Part shown: piece by piece, positions 35,075 to 47,400 of the stretch
How the letters are laid out: every line of letters starts with the position of its first letter
Numbering within the stretch: position 1 is the first letter of the stretch
Source: Ascidia mentula
Lineage: Eukaryota; Chordata; Ascidiacea; Phlebobranchia; Ascidiidae
Reading direction: 5' to 3'
Assembly: GCA_947561715.1 (NCBI GenBank)
Contig: OX387197.1
Span: 3,849,001-3,913,000 of the forward strand
Length of the DNA stretch: 64,000 nucleotides
Translations under genes and position numbers: made by a program
The notes under the pieces: model-generated
The model's database searches: none
What the model saw: the letters and a program-made list of their open reading frames with translations, nothing else
Told to the model about the DNA's origin: nothing

Positions 35075-36898
35075 TCAAGGCTTCGGTTTACCTTTAAACT
35101 TGCTCATAATGTAACTGTATAGCAATCGCAAATTGGAAGAAATGCTCTTACCCAATTGCTTGGGTTGAATCTGAGCATAGCCTTCCCTAGTAGACGCGAC
35201 GTAGCCCGCTAACTTGGTCGGCCCGTGCCACATGCCACGCCTCTTGCTCATTGCATAGTTTTGTGCTTTCACCATTCGGCGGGCAAGCGCAAGACCACGT
35301 TTCTGTTCAGTTAAAACTTGTGACAGTGGTTCGTACTCTACCATCCCATCTCTTAACAAGTCCATGTTGACGCATCGGTTGAAGGGCCACTAAACATAAG
35401 AAAATGCTTTGACTTTCAGGTAATCAAATAATGCAGTGTTTAACCATCCATTTTATTTTGGGCAGTGTATTTGATACAGCATCAACAATATGTCTTCTGA
35501 ATACAATTTAACCTTTTCTGAAGTTGTTTAAATCCATGTCAAATACAAGCAGCAGCCACAAACAAACAAACAAACAGTAATTTACCTTGGGCGTTGACAC
35601 CAGACAGTACAAACTACCATCATCCTGTTCTTCTTGGTCAACATGCCAAAGCTGAAACCACACCACAGCATTTTGCAACTTTTCCAGTTCTCTTTGTAGC
35701 TTAGTCTGCTCTGTGTCAGGCATTCTTAAACCAATCAACTTGATGGGAATAGCATTTAGGGTGTTACCTGCCATGCATTATTAGTAAATTATTATGAAGT
35801 GCCTTTAAATACACATGCATCGAATTATATAACGAACCTTCATTGACAATTGTTCGCAACCTCTGAAGTCGAATAATGGGGACATGTCTGATATAGATGG
35901 TTCCATCATGTGAAATTCTTGTGACACAACCTCGCAGAGAGATGTGTCTATTCAAGAATGAAGTGGGGATGTCAGCAATTGTTTTAAATTGTGTAAGCTA
36001 AAGAACAAGAAACATTACTTCAATACAGGAAAGTGTTTAAACTGTAAAATTGAAAAAAAAAGCATTTAAATGTAATTCAGTAACATAATTATGTTTAAAT
36101 AAGTTGCTGATGCTGCCAGGTATATTTTATTGCTGGCAATGCCAGAAGGGCAGTATATAGCAATAATTATGTTTGTTGTACACTGTTTGTTGGTTTATTT
36201 ACAGCTAATGGTTCTGACAGTACACAAATGACTAATGTATAATATCTCTTATGTCGAAAGGCCTTCTCTAGTCATCAAACAAGTCTTTGTTGTCAACATC
36301 TGATTACACAAACTGCAAATTATAGTTGTTATGCTTCGATGTGAACAAACAAGTAAATGTCAAGTCACATTTTGTCAAAAATTGTTTTTTTTAAAAAAAG
36401 TGCGAGAAGTAGCTAATCCAATAACAAACTTAACCAATGCTGTATCACATAAAAAGAGGTGTAAAAAACAGTGTAGGTTAAATTCTCGGATAATAGTTCT
36501 TACCACTCTTAGCTTTCTTCCAATGATTAAACATCCAACACCAAGTAGAACATATGGTGCTCTCTACAACAAAACAAAAGGAAGTTTTAAGTTTAAATGA
36601 AATGCAAAAGGTCTGTAGAATACAGCTACAACAAAATTACTTTAAATAGTCATTATTCACTTCTCCATCAAAATAGGACCTGTTTTTGTAAAGGAAATCG
36701 TATATTAGGTTAAATGAAAACGACACACACGAAGTTGATTGTAAAAAGGTTGGTATTGCAATGGTGTATTACCCTAAACCACTGCAAATTGTTGTCAATG
36801 ACCGTTGTGAAATTATTATAGGAACGACTATATGGCGTTGAATCATTTCTTTCTAGTTGCAACAGTTGAAGGCTTTTACTGCGGTCCTTGTCAACCAT
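35075..36898 (-). CDS. C3orf33: C3orf33 homologue (TM plus nuclease-like OB fold), 280 aa
   Basis: Five exons with closed phases: 36898-36773, 36563-36504, 35997-35838, 35767-35586, 35389-35075. Exon 2 is a short hydrophobic segment (YVLLGVGCLIIG), matching the N-terminal TM helix of the vertebrate protein. Exons 3-5 form the staphylococcal-nuclease-like region: LRGCVTRIS, YIRHVPII, AIPIKLIGLRMP, VVWFQL, LVSTPK, and the terminal helix (LALARRMVKAQNYAMSKRRG). These match human C3orf33 in order and length (about 290 aa). Arg/Asp/Glu catalytic residues of true nucleases are not evident, so enzymatic activity is doubtful. Function is poorly known. It is transcribed divergently from dnmt1, with start codons 370 bases apart. 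Confidence 0.85.
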
Positions 36899-37267
36899 CT
36901 TGTCAATTGAGTTTTAGGGGCAGATATTTTGCAGCAATGGTTACTGCCCATCACGATTTCTGTGCAAAGTAAACGATTTCAGGTTTTGTAACTGTACAAC
37001 ATTAAGTTCATTGTATTGCAACAACAACAATGGTTTTAAACTTGCTGGACGCGTTTTTAGTTATTGCTCATCGCAAAATTATTTTCTTTCTTTTTACGTC
37101 ATAACATGCTTGAGTAACTGCGATGTTTTTGATATGCATCGATGCCTTTAACCCCGGATCTGGTTTGGCGGGAAATCTCTCTCTCATTTCCCGGGCAATT
37201 GCGTGGGCGTTTTTGTGAAAGTACATTGCGGCCCAGTCAGGTTTCTTTCTATGATAAGGAAATCGAG
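36899..37267. promoter_or_regulatory. Bidirectional C3orf33-dnmt1 promoter region
   Basis: 369 bases separate the two start codons. The region contains a consensus E2F site and a TTTCCCGGG near 37184. An upstream in-frame ATG at 37142 precedes the E2F site and would translate promoter-like sequence, so it is less likely to be used. Confidence 0.55.
37164..37175 (+). promoter_or_regulatory. E2F binding site
   Basis: TTTGGCGGGAAA is a full match to the E2F consensus, about 95 bases upstream of the chosen dnmt1 start. E2F/Rb control of DNMT1 at S phase is established in mammals. Its use here is inferred. Confidence 0.6.
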
Positions 37268-40200
37268 ATGTCAGTCAGAGAATGCCAGGCTCTGTTTTCT
37301 CCTGGAGCATCTAAGAAAAAAAAGATTTCTTCGCCACCAGGCAAACAGGTGACTTTTGTAACATGCAACAACTATTTATACAATTGAATACGTTGCAACT
37401 TGCAATTGCTTAAGTGTTGTATCAGCAACTTGCTGCAAGGTCTTTTTCACTTTTGAAGGTGAGCATCATGGATATGTTTAATCGGAAGCCCAAAAGAAAG
37501 GCATCCCTTGATGCCTTAGAAGGAATATGTAAATCCAAAGGTAAACCACAAAATGGTGAAATAAACAGAGAGGAAAAACGCCCAAGAGTAGAGAAAGCTG
37601 CACACAGCAGCAGTGAAGAGTCAACTAACACTGACAAAGAAAACATCCAACCTGCTGCTAACCCCCTAAAAAATAACCACACTGAGGTAAGCTAATGTAT
37701 AAATTTAAACCCAAAACTCTACCAACATGCATTTTTGTAACATTTTAATGACCACTACCTCCTTTGTTCTTTGAAGAACAATTAACATATTTTGTATCAA
37801 ATCATGTTTACATTAAGTTTAGTATTTTTCAGGTAATTTCAATGTTGGTAGATGCCTTGCTTAGTTTTTTCTGAAACGTCAATAAATCTGTGATGTTGTA
37901 ATGTTTACTAGCAAAAAGAAATTAAGAAGAATGAAACCACCAAATGTCGGGAGTGTCGACAACATTTAAATGATATAAAGTTGTTCCCTGGTGATCCTCC
38001 AGGAGCAGAAGAAGAGTTTGTTGTTCTTACCCATGAGTCTCTGGCATTGTTTGTGGGTAATGATGAAACTGGAAGACCACAACACAAGATTACAGGTTTT
38101 ATTTTTAACACTTGATTTGAAAAAGGTTGCACTGAGTGTTTTTGTACTTAAATCCATGTTTGTTGTGTTTGTTTAGATTTTACTGTCTATGACAAAAGCA
38201 CCCATGTTTGCTCATTTGACTCTGGATTAATTGAAAGAAATGTGGAGCTATTTTTTAGTGGAGTTATTAAGCCAGTGTTTGATGAAGACTCTAGCACTGA
38301 TAATGGTGTTTGTGGAAAGAGACTGGGACCAATTAATGAGTGGTGGACTGCAGGTAAGCTTAAAATAACTCACATAACTTCACTGGTAAAACATATGATG
38401 CTTACTTACATGCCTTTAAGACACAATTGATTTGTTTTATTACGAATAAAAAAAAAATCATTTATTCATGTGATACAATTCGTGTTATTTTGATCTGTGA
38501 CCAATTTTTTCAATGGAGTTCTATTATATAGTAATGTAAGATAATAATACCTTTTGTCACACAGCTGCTTGTATGTTTTAGAATAGTTGGTCATTTTATT
38601 CTTTGTTTTTTTATTTGTTATATAAACCTTATAAAAGCATGTACACATTTCAAATAAATAGTTGCCTGGTGTGCATAAAATATCAATGTTTTTCAGGGTT
38701 TGATGGTGGTGAAAGAGCATTGGTTGGTTTCTCAACTGCTTTTGCGGAGTATTACCTTATGGAGCCCTCGGTGTTGTACCGTGAGCATTGGTCTAGCGTA
38801 CAGGAAAAAATATACATGAGTAAAAATGTCATTGAGTTCCTGTCTGAAAACCCAGCAGCCGCCTATGAGGACCTGGTAAATCGAATACAAACCACAGTAC
38901 CACCTCCAGCTTTGGGACTTAACAAGTTTACAGAAGACTCACTGCTAAGACATGCACAATTTGTTGTTGAACAGGTAATCTAATCCAGTGTTTCCCAACC
39001 TGTGGGTTGTGACCAAAAGTTTTTTTCAGTCAATTGTTGCAAGTTTGACAAATTATGAGTCATGATTTGACTCTATCAGTGTTTTGTAGTTTTTTTTATT
39101 GTTTGTTATGTCAAAGCCACTATGTGACTTTTATGCTTGGGACATGAGAATATATACTAGTTAAAATAGAAATAGAGTTTAGAAATTAACCTAATGTTTT
39201 GTTGCAAAATGTTGGTAACATTATATAACCACATATTGAGTCACACAAAAGTCCCCGGATTAAAAATTGGTGGTTTAAACCTGATTGCATGATTGATCCC
39301 GCATGTACTTAGGAATCTTATATTTGCATGTTCTGCTCTCAACACGCATTGACAGTTTCCCAAACTTTGCAATATAATCTAAAGTTAAATATTATTCACT
39401 GGTGACAATAGTTGCGTGTGTCTGATTTTCTTTGCACATAAAACGTCTTCTCGTGGCGTCCGTGGGCTGCAAGTTTACACAATATGTCTTAGGTCGAGTC
39501 GTACGATTCGGCGAGAAGTGAAGACGAAGACTCGTTGCTTGGCACACCATGTATGCGGGATCTGATACACTTGGCCGGTGTAACTTTGGGTAAACGTAGA
39601 GCTGCTAGAAACAACGTCATAAAGGAGAAAAAGCATGTCAAGGTAATTACCAAGTCCTGTTTCTTTGTGTAATACCATTGCAAACAACAGTATTTGAGCA
39701 TTTGATTTATTTTCTAGGCGTCTTCAACAAAAGCAACAACCACTGACTTGGTTGCCGAAATAATGGAGCAATTCTTCCAAGGAACCGTTGATGCATCCAC
39801 AGGCAGCAAACTGAGAAGACGAAGGTACCAAGATTAGATTTTCCTAATTTTTGTGTGTTTTTTCCAGTTTGTTCAACGCACAATGCAACAAATTACAAAA
39901 TAACCCATAAACAAAATTGCCTTTCAAGTAGGTATACATCTTGTCTACGTAAACTGACAGGTTTTGTTCTGTGTCGCAAACTGTTTTTCCCGCCTTTAGA
40001 TGTGGGGTGTGTGAGGCTTGCCTTCGTCCAGAATGTGGCAAATGTGCAGCCTGTCGTGACATGGTGAAGTTTGGCGGCTCCGGCAAAGCGAAGCAAACAT
40101 GCGTCCAGCGCAAGTGTCCAAATATGGGCATCGAGTTGGACGATGAAGTTGAAACTGACCTCGATGAGCCGGCGGCCCCTGAGCCCAAAGTATCCCCACA

Positions 40201-43200
40201 CAAGGGCCACAAAGCGACCAAGAAAACCAAGGCCAAAGTTAGTTGGCCTGAAGAGTCTGTTATGTCGAAAGGTAAATTATGAATCGTTGCTTGTTATTGT
40301 GTGTTATTAGCAAGGCAATCTTACAATATTGCGTTGTATTTAACATAGAAAAATGTGATGTTTTTCCATGTCAGACAAGCGCGAGTACTTCGCGTCCGTT
40401 ATGCTTGGCGATGAAACGTACGAAGTCGGCGACTGCGTCTCCATGTTGAGCGACAGCTCGGAAAAGAAACCGTTTATCGGTCGCCTGATCTTCCTCTACG
40501 AAGACCGCAGCGATGGAGAGAAAAAAGCGCACGTGAATTGGTTTCTCCGCGCATCTGAATCCGTGCTTCAGGAGGTTGCGGATCCCGCGGAACTGCTCTT
40601 GGTGGACGACTGCGATGACGATGTTGGTGTCGAGTGCATCCACGGGAAGGTGGAGGTTTTTCACCGAACTCCGCATCCGGATTGGCGAAATTTGGGAGGG
40701 GTCATGGACGACCGCAAGTTCCCCAAATGCGACGGGAATTCAACGTTTTTTTACCAAAAGTGGTGAGTACAGGTTTTATTGATAATTATAAATAGGATTA
40801 TTACGCCAATGACCTATTCTGTATAGGTCTCTTTGCGATAGCATAAAACCATCGATGTTGTTTGGAAAACAATGTAGATCTTATAACCAATTTTTAACCA
40901 TACTATTTCATTGAAACAAAAAAATACGTCACTACCCAGCATCAGCATATCATTTGTTTATCACCAACATGCATTTGCAAATATTATAATATTTTGTATG
41001 TGCTCAGGTACGACACTACCTGCGCTAGATTTCTTGATCCTCCCACGATCCCAATCCCTGATGATCCAGATTTCTGCGAGGCTTGCGAGCGGGAGTGGAC
41101 GCAGCGTCGCAAACCAGTTCCAGTGGCAAAAGAGGAAATCCGCTCGGAAGGCGACAAAGTCTTCTACAAGAAAGCAACGAAGGACGGTGTTGAATATTCC
41201 ATCGGAGACTCGGCCTACTTACCCGTGGAAGCATTCTCGTTCGAAAAACGGAAAACTTCGCAGAAGAAGCAGACGCCCAAGTCGGTCGATGACGTAGACG
41301 AAGATGAGTACCCGGAATATTACAGAAAAAGCAGCTACGTCAAGGGCAGCAACGACACTGTAGCCGAGCCATTCCGCATTGGAAGGATCACTTCGATTTT
41401 CTGCGATAACATCAAGAAACCGGGGTCCAAGATAAAAATGAAGGTGACCAAGTTCTACAGACCCGAAAACACCCACAAAATCCTAAAGTCGACGTACTTC
41501 TGCGACCTGAACATGCTCTACTGGAGCGACGAGGAAACGACCTTAAACTTCGAGATGGTTCAAGGAAAATGCCGGGTGGAGTGCGAATACGACCTCACGG
41601 TCGCCCCGTCCGAGTATTCGCGCAAGGGGGTCGACCGTTTCTACTTTAGCGAAGCCTACAACGCGAAGGAACGGGAGTTTTACAATCCTCCCACGCGTTC
41701 AAGACGTGCTGGTGTTAAACAGATGATCCAGGAGGTGACCGGAGACAAACCGAAACTTTCCAAACTCACAAAGATGACGAAAATCACCAAGGAAACAGCA
41801 AAGGAAAGCGAGATGGTGGAAGAGCCCGAACTTCCGTACAAAAAGCTTCGCACGCTCGACGTCTTTTCAGGCTGCGGCGGCTTATCGGAGGGATTTCACC
41901 AGGCGGGAATTTCCGAAGCGTCATACGCGGTCGAGCTTTGGGAGCCGGCGGCCCAAGCATTCCGACTCAACAATCCTGGCACGACGGTGTTCACCGAAGA
42001 CTGCAACGTCCTCCTGGACATGGTGATGTCGGGCCACGAAAAAAGCCAGTGCGGCCAGAGGTTGCCCCAAAAAGGAGATGTCGATCTTCTATGCGGTGGC
42101 CCACCCTGTCAAGGCTTCAGTGGCATGAACCGATTCAACTCGCGAGAGTATTCCCGCTTCAAGAACTCTCTGGTTGTCTCCTACCTCTCCTTCTGCGACT
42201 ACTACCGGCCTAGGTTCTTTCTTCTCGAAAACGTGCGAAATTTTGTTTCCTACAAAAACTGCATGGTGTTAAAGCTCGCACTGGCGTCTCTGCTGAAGAT
42301 GGGATACCAGTGCACGTTCGGCATCTTGCAGGCCGGGCATTACGGCGTGGCACAAACCCGACGAAGGGCGATAATACTTGCAGCGGCACCGGGCGAGAAG
42401 CTACCTCTCTATCCTGAGCCGTTACACACATTTTCAACACGAGGTGGCAGCCTTTCTGCACAGATCGGTGACCAGCGTTACTCCAGCAACATTAAGCGAC
42501 TTACATCGGCGCCGTTTCGTACAATATCAGTACGCGATACCATGTCAGACCTTCCCAAGATACCCAACGGTCACTCCAAGCTTGAGATCTCTTATCGCGG
42601 AGAGAGCGAAAGCCACTTCCAGCGTTCCATCCGTGCCGGCGGGTATCAGGCGGTGCTGCGCGACCACGTGTGCAAAGAGATGAGCCCGCTTGTCGAGGCG
42701 CGCATGAACCTCATACCCCGCATCCCGGGGTCTGATTGGCGAGATCTCCCCAACAAAATCGTCAAACTTTCGGACGGCACTTCCACCAAGCTTTTACGCT
42801 ACGACTACAAGGACAAAAAGCAGGGCCGGAGTTCTACTGGTGCATTGCGGGGCGTGTGCTCATGCGCTGAAGGCAAGCAATGCGACCCCCTGGATCGACA
42901 GTTCAACACTCTTATCCCCTGGTGCTTGCCGCACACTGGTAATCGCCACAACCACTGGTCTGGTCTTTACGGCCGTTTGGAGTGGGATGGCTTTTTCAGT
43001 ACCACCGTCACCAACCCCGAACCGATGGGCAAGCAAGGTCGCGTGCTGCACCCTGAACAAGATCGTGTGGTGAGTGTGCGGGAGTGTGCACGTTCACAAG
43101 GCTTTCCGGACTCGTACAGATTTTTCGGCAGCATCCTGGATAAACACAGGGAAGTGGGTAATGCTGTACCGCCACCTATGGCAAAAGCAATCGGCCTCGA

Positions 43201-43252
43201 GATCAAGAAATGTTTGCAGTGGAAAGAGGCTCAATTGGAGTTGAAAGCCTAA
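37268..43252 (+). CDS. dnmt1: DNA (cytosine-5)-methyltransferase 1, 1369 aa
   Basis: Ten exons: 37268-37348, 37459-37686, 37912-38095, 38177-38353, 38697-38974, 39493-39642, 39718-39824, 40000-40271, 40375-40762, 41008-43252 (4110 nt, phases close). A PCNA-box (QVSIMDMF, residues 27-34) spans the exon 1/2 junction. RFTS domain about 112-340 (starts [14 protein letters not shown]). CXXC zinc finger from 402 ([28 protein letters not shown]). Two BAH domains, about 500-620 and 680-840. The catalytic domain from about 900 has [23 protein letters not shown] with catalytic Cys989, ENV with Glu1029, and the final [13 protein letters not shown]. All motifs look intact, so it should maintain CpG methylation after replication. 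The DMAP1-binding N-terminus of vertebrate DNMT1 (1616 aa in human) is absent and no (GK)n linker is seen. The last exon holds more than half the protein. Confidence 0.97.
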
Positions 43253-44414
43253 GTTTGAGACGTTACCGCTTGTCGAGCTAAATATGTTTCTACGTTTTGT
43301 GTTTGTTGCGTTGATTTCTGCCACAACTCTTCGCAGGGCAGCTTGGCTCGAAACAGCATCGCCCATTTCGCGTGTTAACAGTTTATTGTTGTAAAAAAAC
43401 GATCCCACTCATCTTTTTTTTGTAATTCTACTAAGGGTGTGTTTGACAAAAGGCACTTCGCGATTCTAAACCCCTTTTTCTGTCATAGTACAGTTTTCGC
43501 ACGATTGTTGGTACATGATATCGTATTTTCCTAAAAATTAAATTCTCAACGCGAGTTTTCGATTAGAGCTTCAATTCCTTGAAAGCACTTCTCTTATTTA
43601 AATGTTTCTGTCGAGTTTATTATGACGTTTTGTGTACAAACGTGCGCTTCGTAGCACATATTGAAACTCACGGTTTGGCTTCTGGCGAACACATTTCATT
43701 TGTCCCCTTACGTGTATCGCATTCACTGACATTTCCTTCCAAGTAGGATTATTAAAAATGGACATTTAGCAGAATGGTTTCATTGTTGTAAAGGTAACAC
43801 ATGTATTTTGGGGTATAGAAAACGAGTCTGCAGCTGCCTGTTTTCTACGTCATATGAAGAGGATTTCTTTGATATTTCGCATGTTGCCTAACAGTAGAAA
43901 AGCACAGTCTTAAATGCATGTTGGGTTTTGAAATAAAGCGTCTGCGGCAGGTGAAGTTATGCACACATGTTTTTTAACCTAAATCAGCTCAAAGACGCAA
44001 ATGGAACGAGGGGTGCAGACGGGGGCCTCCTGATATTGCAACGTGTCTTTCTATTTCATAAAGTATGTTTGCACACGGACAATGAGACTGTTTTTACCTC
44101 GAGTATTTCTATTGTTTGCTCACCAAATCACATTAGTTTGTTACAATTCGAACACGCAAAGCAGACTTAATTAGCAGCATCTAAGCAAAAAACATTGAAA
44201 CGCTGGAGTAGGCATTTTTACCAACTATCAGTGACGCTAATATAGCAAAGATACAAGAATGTCGAAATGCGAGTGGATTAAAAGAAACGCCCACTACCAT
44301 CGAAAGATTCCAGACAGCGGCACGAAGATTAAGATGGAAAAAGGAAATATTGCACCGTAAATCAGCTGCTGTTTTGTTGACTTTTCAGAATTTTCTTAAA
44401 AGTATGGCGGAATT
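43253..44414. other. dnmt1 3' UTR and intergenic, convergent with the Kelch gene
   Basis: No further gene was seen. The open frame at 43967-44170 has no domain. Confidence 0.5.
43932..43937 (+). promoter_or_regulatory. Candidate dnmt1 polyadenylation signal
   Basis: AATAAA is 680 bases after the stop. An earlier, non-consensus site is possible. Confidence 0.4.
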
Positions 44415-47400
44415 TCATTCATCTGATTCTTCTTCTGATGTTGTAGAAGCATATTCTATAAAACCATGGATTATTCTGTCCTTTTTTGAGATTTCTTCTT
44501 CAGTTTCCGAAGATTCGTCCTGAATCATAAGAAAATAAATTTCCTAAAATATGATGGCATAGTATTCTTATAGCCTATATCATGCACATTAAAGACAGCA
44601 TGATCAGGGAAGTTCTACCACGTTAAGTAGTAATTTCTGTCATGATCTAAAAAAAACATTTTGCCCGAAAAACATATCACCGTATCACATCTTGTCCACG
44701 TCAAAGCAAGGTAGTTTGGAAAACTAAGAACCCAAGTCGCACATCGCTGTATCGTTACTCTTGTCGCTGTAGTTTCCTTTTCCATTTTACTCTCTTTCAG
44801 GTTGCAAACATGTATTTCTGCTGAGCTTGTTTTCGCCGCATCGACTGCGCAGATTTAATAATATTTGAACACTTTTTTACACAATTTTACACGTACAAAC
44901 CTATATATATTTTGTCGCGTAAAGGTACAGCCATACGGATGTTCTTTAAACCCTTGTCTGTCGTGTATACGTGCGACCATTGGCCATCACGAATTGAATA
45001 CCTGTCAAGCGACGTGGGCAAATTACCGGATCGACCTATACCACCAACAGCATATAAAGAACCTACGAACAAGATACAAGAACAAGCAAACAAGTGCTGA
45101 AAATCGTTCTACCTTTGTATGCAACAAGACTAAAATTTGATCTGCAACTGTCCATGGCAGTGAGCAACGTCCATTGACCGTTCGTATAACTTTCCATGCT
45201 GTTTAACCGTTGTTTATTATAACCAATGCCACCAGCAACGTATATGGTATCTGCAAACCGAAACATAATAAAATTATTGAAAACAGCTATCTTTTTAAGG
45301 ATCGTACGTCTTAAGTTATGGAGATGTTTGTCTAAATTCGAAAACATCCATGTGCTATAAGTTAACTCTACAGCATGAAATGAAGAATAGATAGACAAAA
45401 ACTTATTTCAAAAAACTTTTGAACAGTTGTCGTAACTGTAATAAAATGATGCTCCAGCCTTTTGACGTTTAATGTTCATCGGAGGTTCGTTTGTCCATCC
45501 GCCACCGGGTTCGTATGATAACACCTGGTTTGTCGAACAAATAGGATTCGAGTCGCGTCCACCCAAAATGTACAGCTTTCCGAAAGCGAAAAGGCAAGAG
45601 AAGTCGAATAGTCCTATTGAAAGATGTTCGCTCTGTAGGCACAGAAATCTGATGATAAACTTGTCTAGAAACTTTAACAAGTCGCACCCAACAATCAGCA
45701 AGCGACCAAAAAAGTTCACATACATGTTAATTATAAGGCAGAAAACTTTTGTTCCACTTTTTTGTGTTTCTGCCATGTTGCACTTATTACCGGTAGCATA
45801 TGCTACCTCTGACAAATGCCTGCTTCGCTTCTCGCTTTAAAATTTATTTCGTACAGATCCACAGAATTACACGATATCACGCAAGATTAAACTTAATTTT
45901 ACCTTATTGTATTCACTACAACGGGGAGTGTTGTTGGTTTCAGGCTTCGATCGAGTAAACGCAGACAATTCGCACTTGTATACGGAATAGTCATTGTTTA
46001 TTACATACACAGTCCCAAGGTCCAATTCTGATCAAAACAAAGTTATAGAGCTATTTAATTCTGGAATATCTCATTATATTATTGCCTCTACACACACAAC
46101 AATTTGAATAAAATAAACAAAGATCCAACCTGTATCCTGGTATGGCAAATACGGACTAAGAAAAGATATGACAACTTTGGATGCTTTCTTGCTGCTAATG
46201 ACGAGATTCTACAACAAAAATTAACAAACACATCAGTGGATTCCTTTCATGTCAGTTTGGTTTGTTAAGATTTCTCTAAGACTTTTGAGTTTTCGAGATC
46301 CGTTTACAACAAAACTCGCTATCACTGCTTACTTCCTCTTTGTGGAGTCTTCTCAACGACGTGTCAGTAAATGAATCTTCATCCATCATTTCAAGTAACG
46401 AATCAAACTTTTCTTTTCTATCCTCAACATTGCATTTGGCCCATTCGATTATAAGTTTCATAAATTCATCAGATGAAATACGTCCCTAAACAGTATAGAG
46501 TTACGTTATAAGTGCAATACATGTAACCGCACAAATTTAAGCGGTTGCCGGTTAAAATATCAACGATATAAGTTTTGGCATAAAACGACAGCAGAAATAA
46601 TACAATGCCACAAACTGTTCTTTTTTGAATGCAAAAGAATACAGGATTTCGGTATACCTGTATAAGTTTCATGAACTCTTCAATATAAGCTTTCTCAACT
46701 TTAACAACTTCGTCTGTTGAAATTGCCGAATATATATACCCGCTCCGTATTTTTTCTTCAGCTGTTCGCTTTAAAGATTCTTCTTCATATTTTTGACCGA
46801 AGAGCCACATTTCCACTCTGTTTTTGTTCGACACCAAACTGATCATGCTTCTTGCGATTTGACTTTTAAGTGCTAAATAAGACACAAGTTCAAAAACATA
46901 TTTACAACAATTTGTGACGTAACTTTACCTTGTAAGCTTGGTATACACAAATAATCAGCTGTGGGAAGGAGATCAAGAAACTAACTGTCTTCCACCCACA
47001 TTTCCTTCGTATAAATGAAATCGAGCACTAACGACATCATATCGTCCTTAATTCCAGTCACTGGACACACATTAGTGTACTTTTCTTTCATCTGCATAAA
47101 GATACAGTAAATTTCATACACGTTCCTTTAAGGTGGTAACAGAAAATAAATTTATAGGTCGAATAGTACAAAATTACTTTACTCATACCTCCGTGGTAAA
47201 CACTTTTTGAAAAAACTCTGAGTGAACAGCGACCACGCATTTGTGAATGGTGAAATCCCTTGTACCGGTGGATATTATTGCGTCACAATGCGGCTTGTTT
47301 TCCAACCTATCCCTGCCGAAAGTTTATTCTCAGGTTAAAAAAACAACTTTTATCATTATGAAGGTATTGTGTTTCCTTTTCCTTATTGACTTGCATTTGG

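Noticed and set aside
37142-37267. Upstream in-frame ATG extending the dnmt1 N-terminus by 42 residues
   Set aside because: It precedes the E2F site, its translation resembles no DNMT1 segment, and the ATG at 37268 places the PCNA box sensibly.
40994-41007. Start of the 752-codon open frame at 40994 as an independent methyltransferase gene
   Set aside because: The ATG lies in the intron just before the exon 10 acceptor. The true protein continues from exon 9 with W-Y-D-T-T.
44404-44523. Plus-strand short frame MAEFHSSDSSSDVV
   Set aside because: The minus strand gives an acidic C-terminal exon with a good acceptor that fits the Kelch gene.
45472-45840. Plus-strand 122-codon frame opposite the Kelch exon
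   Set aside because: It is a shadow of the minus-strand Kelch repeat, with no domain of its own.
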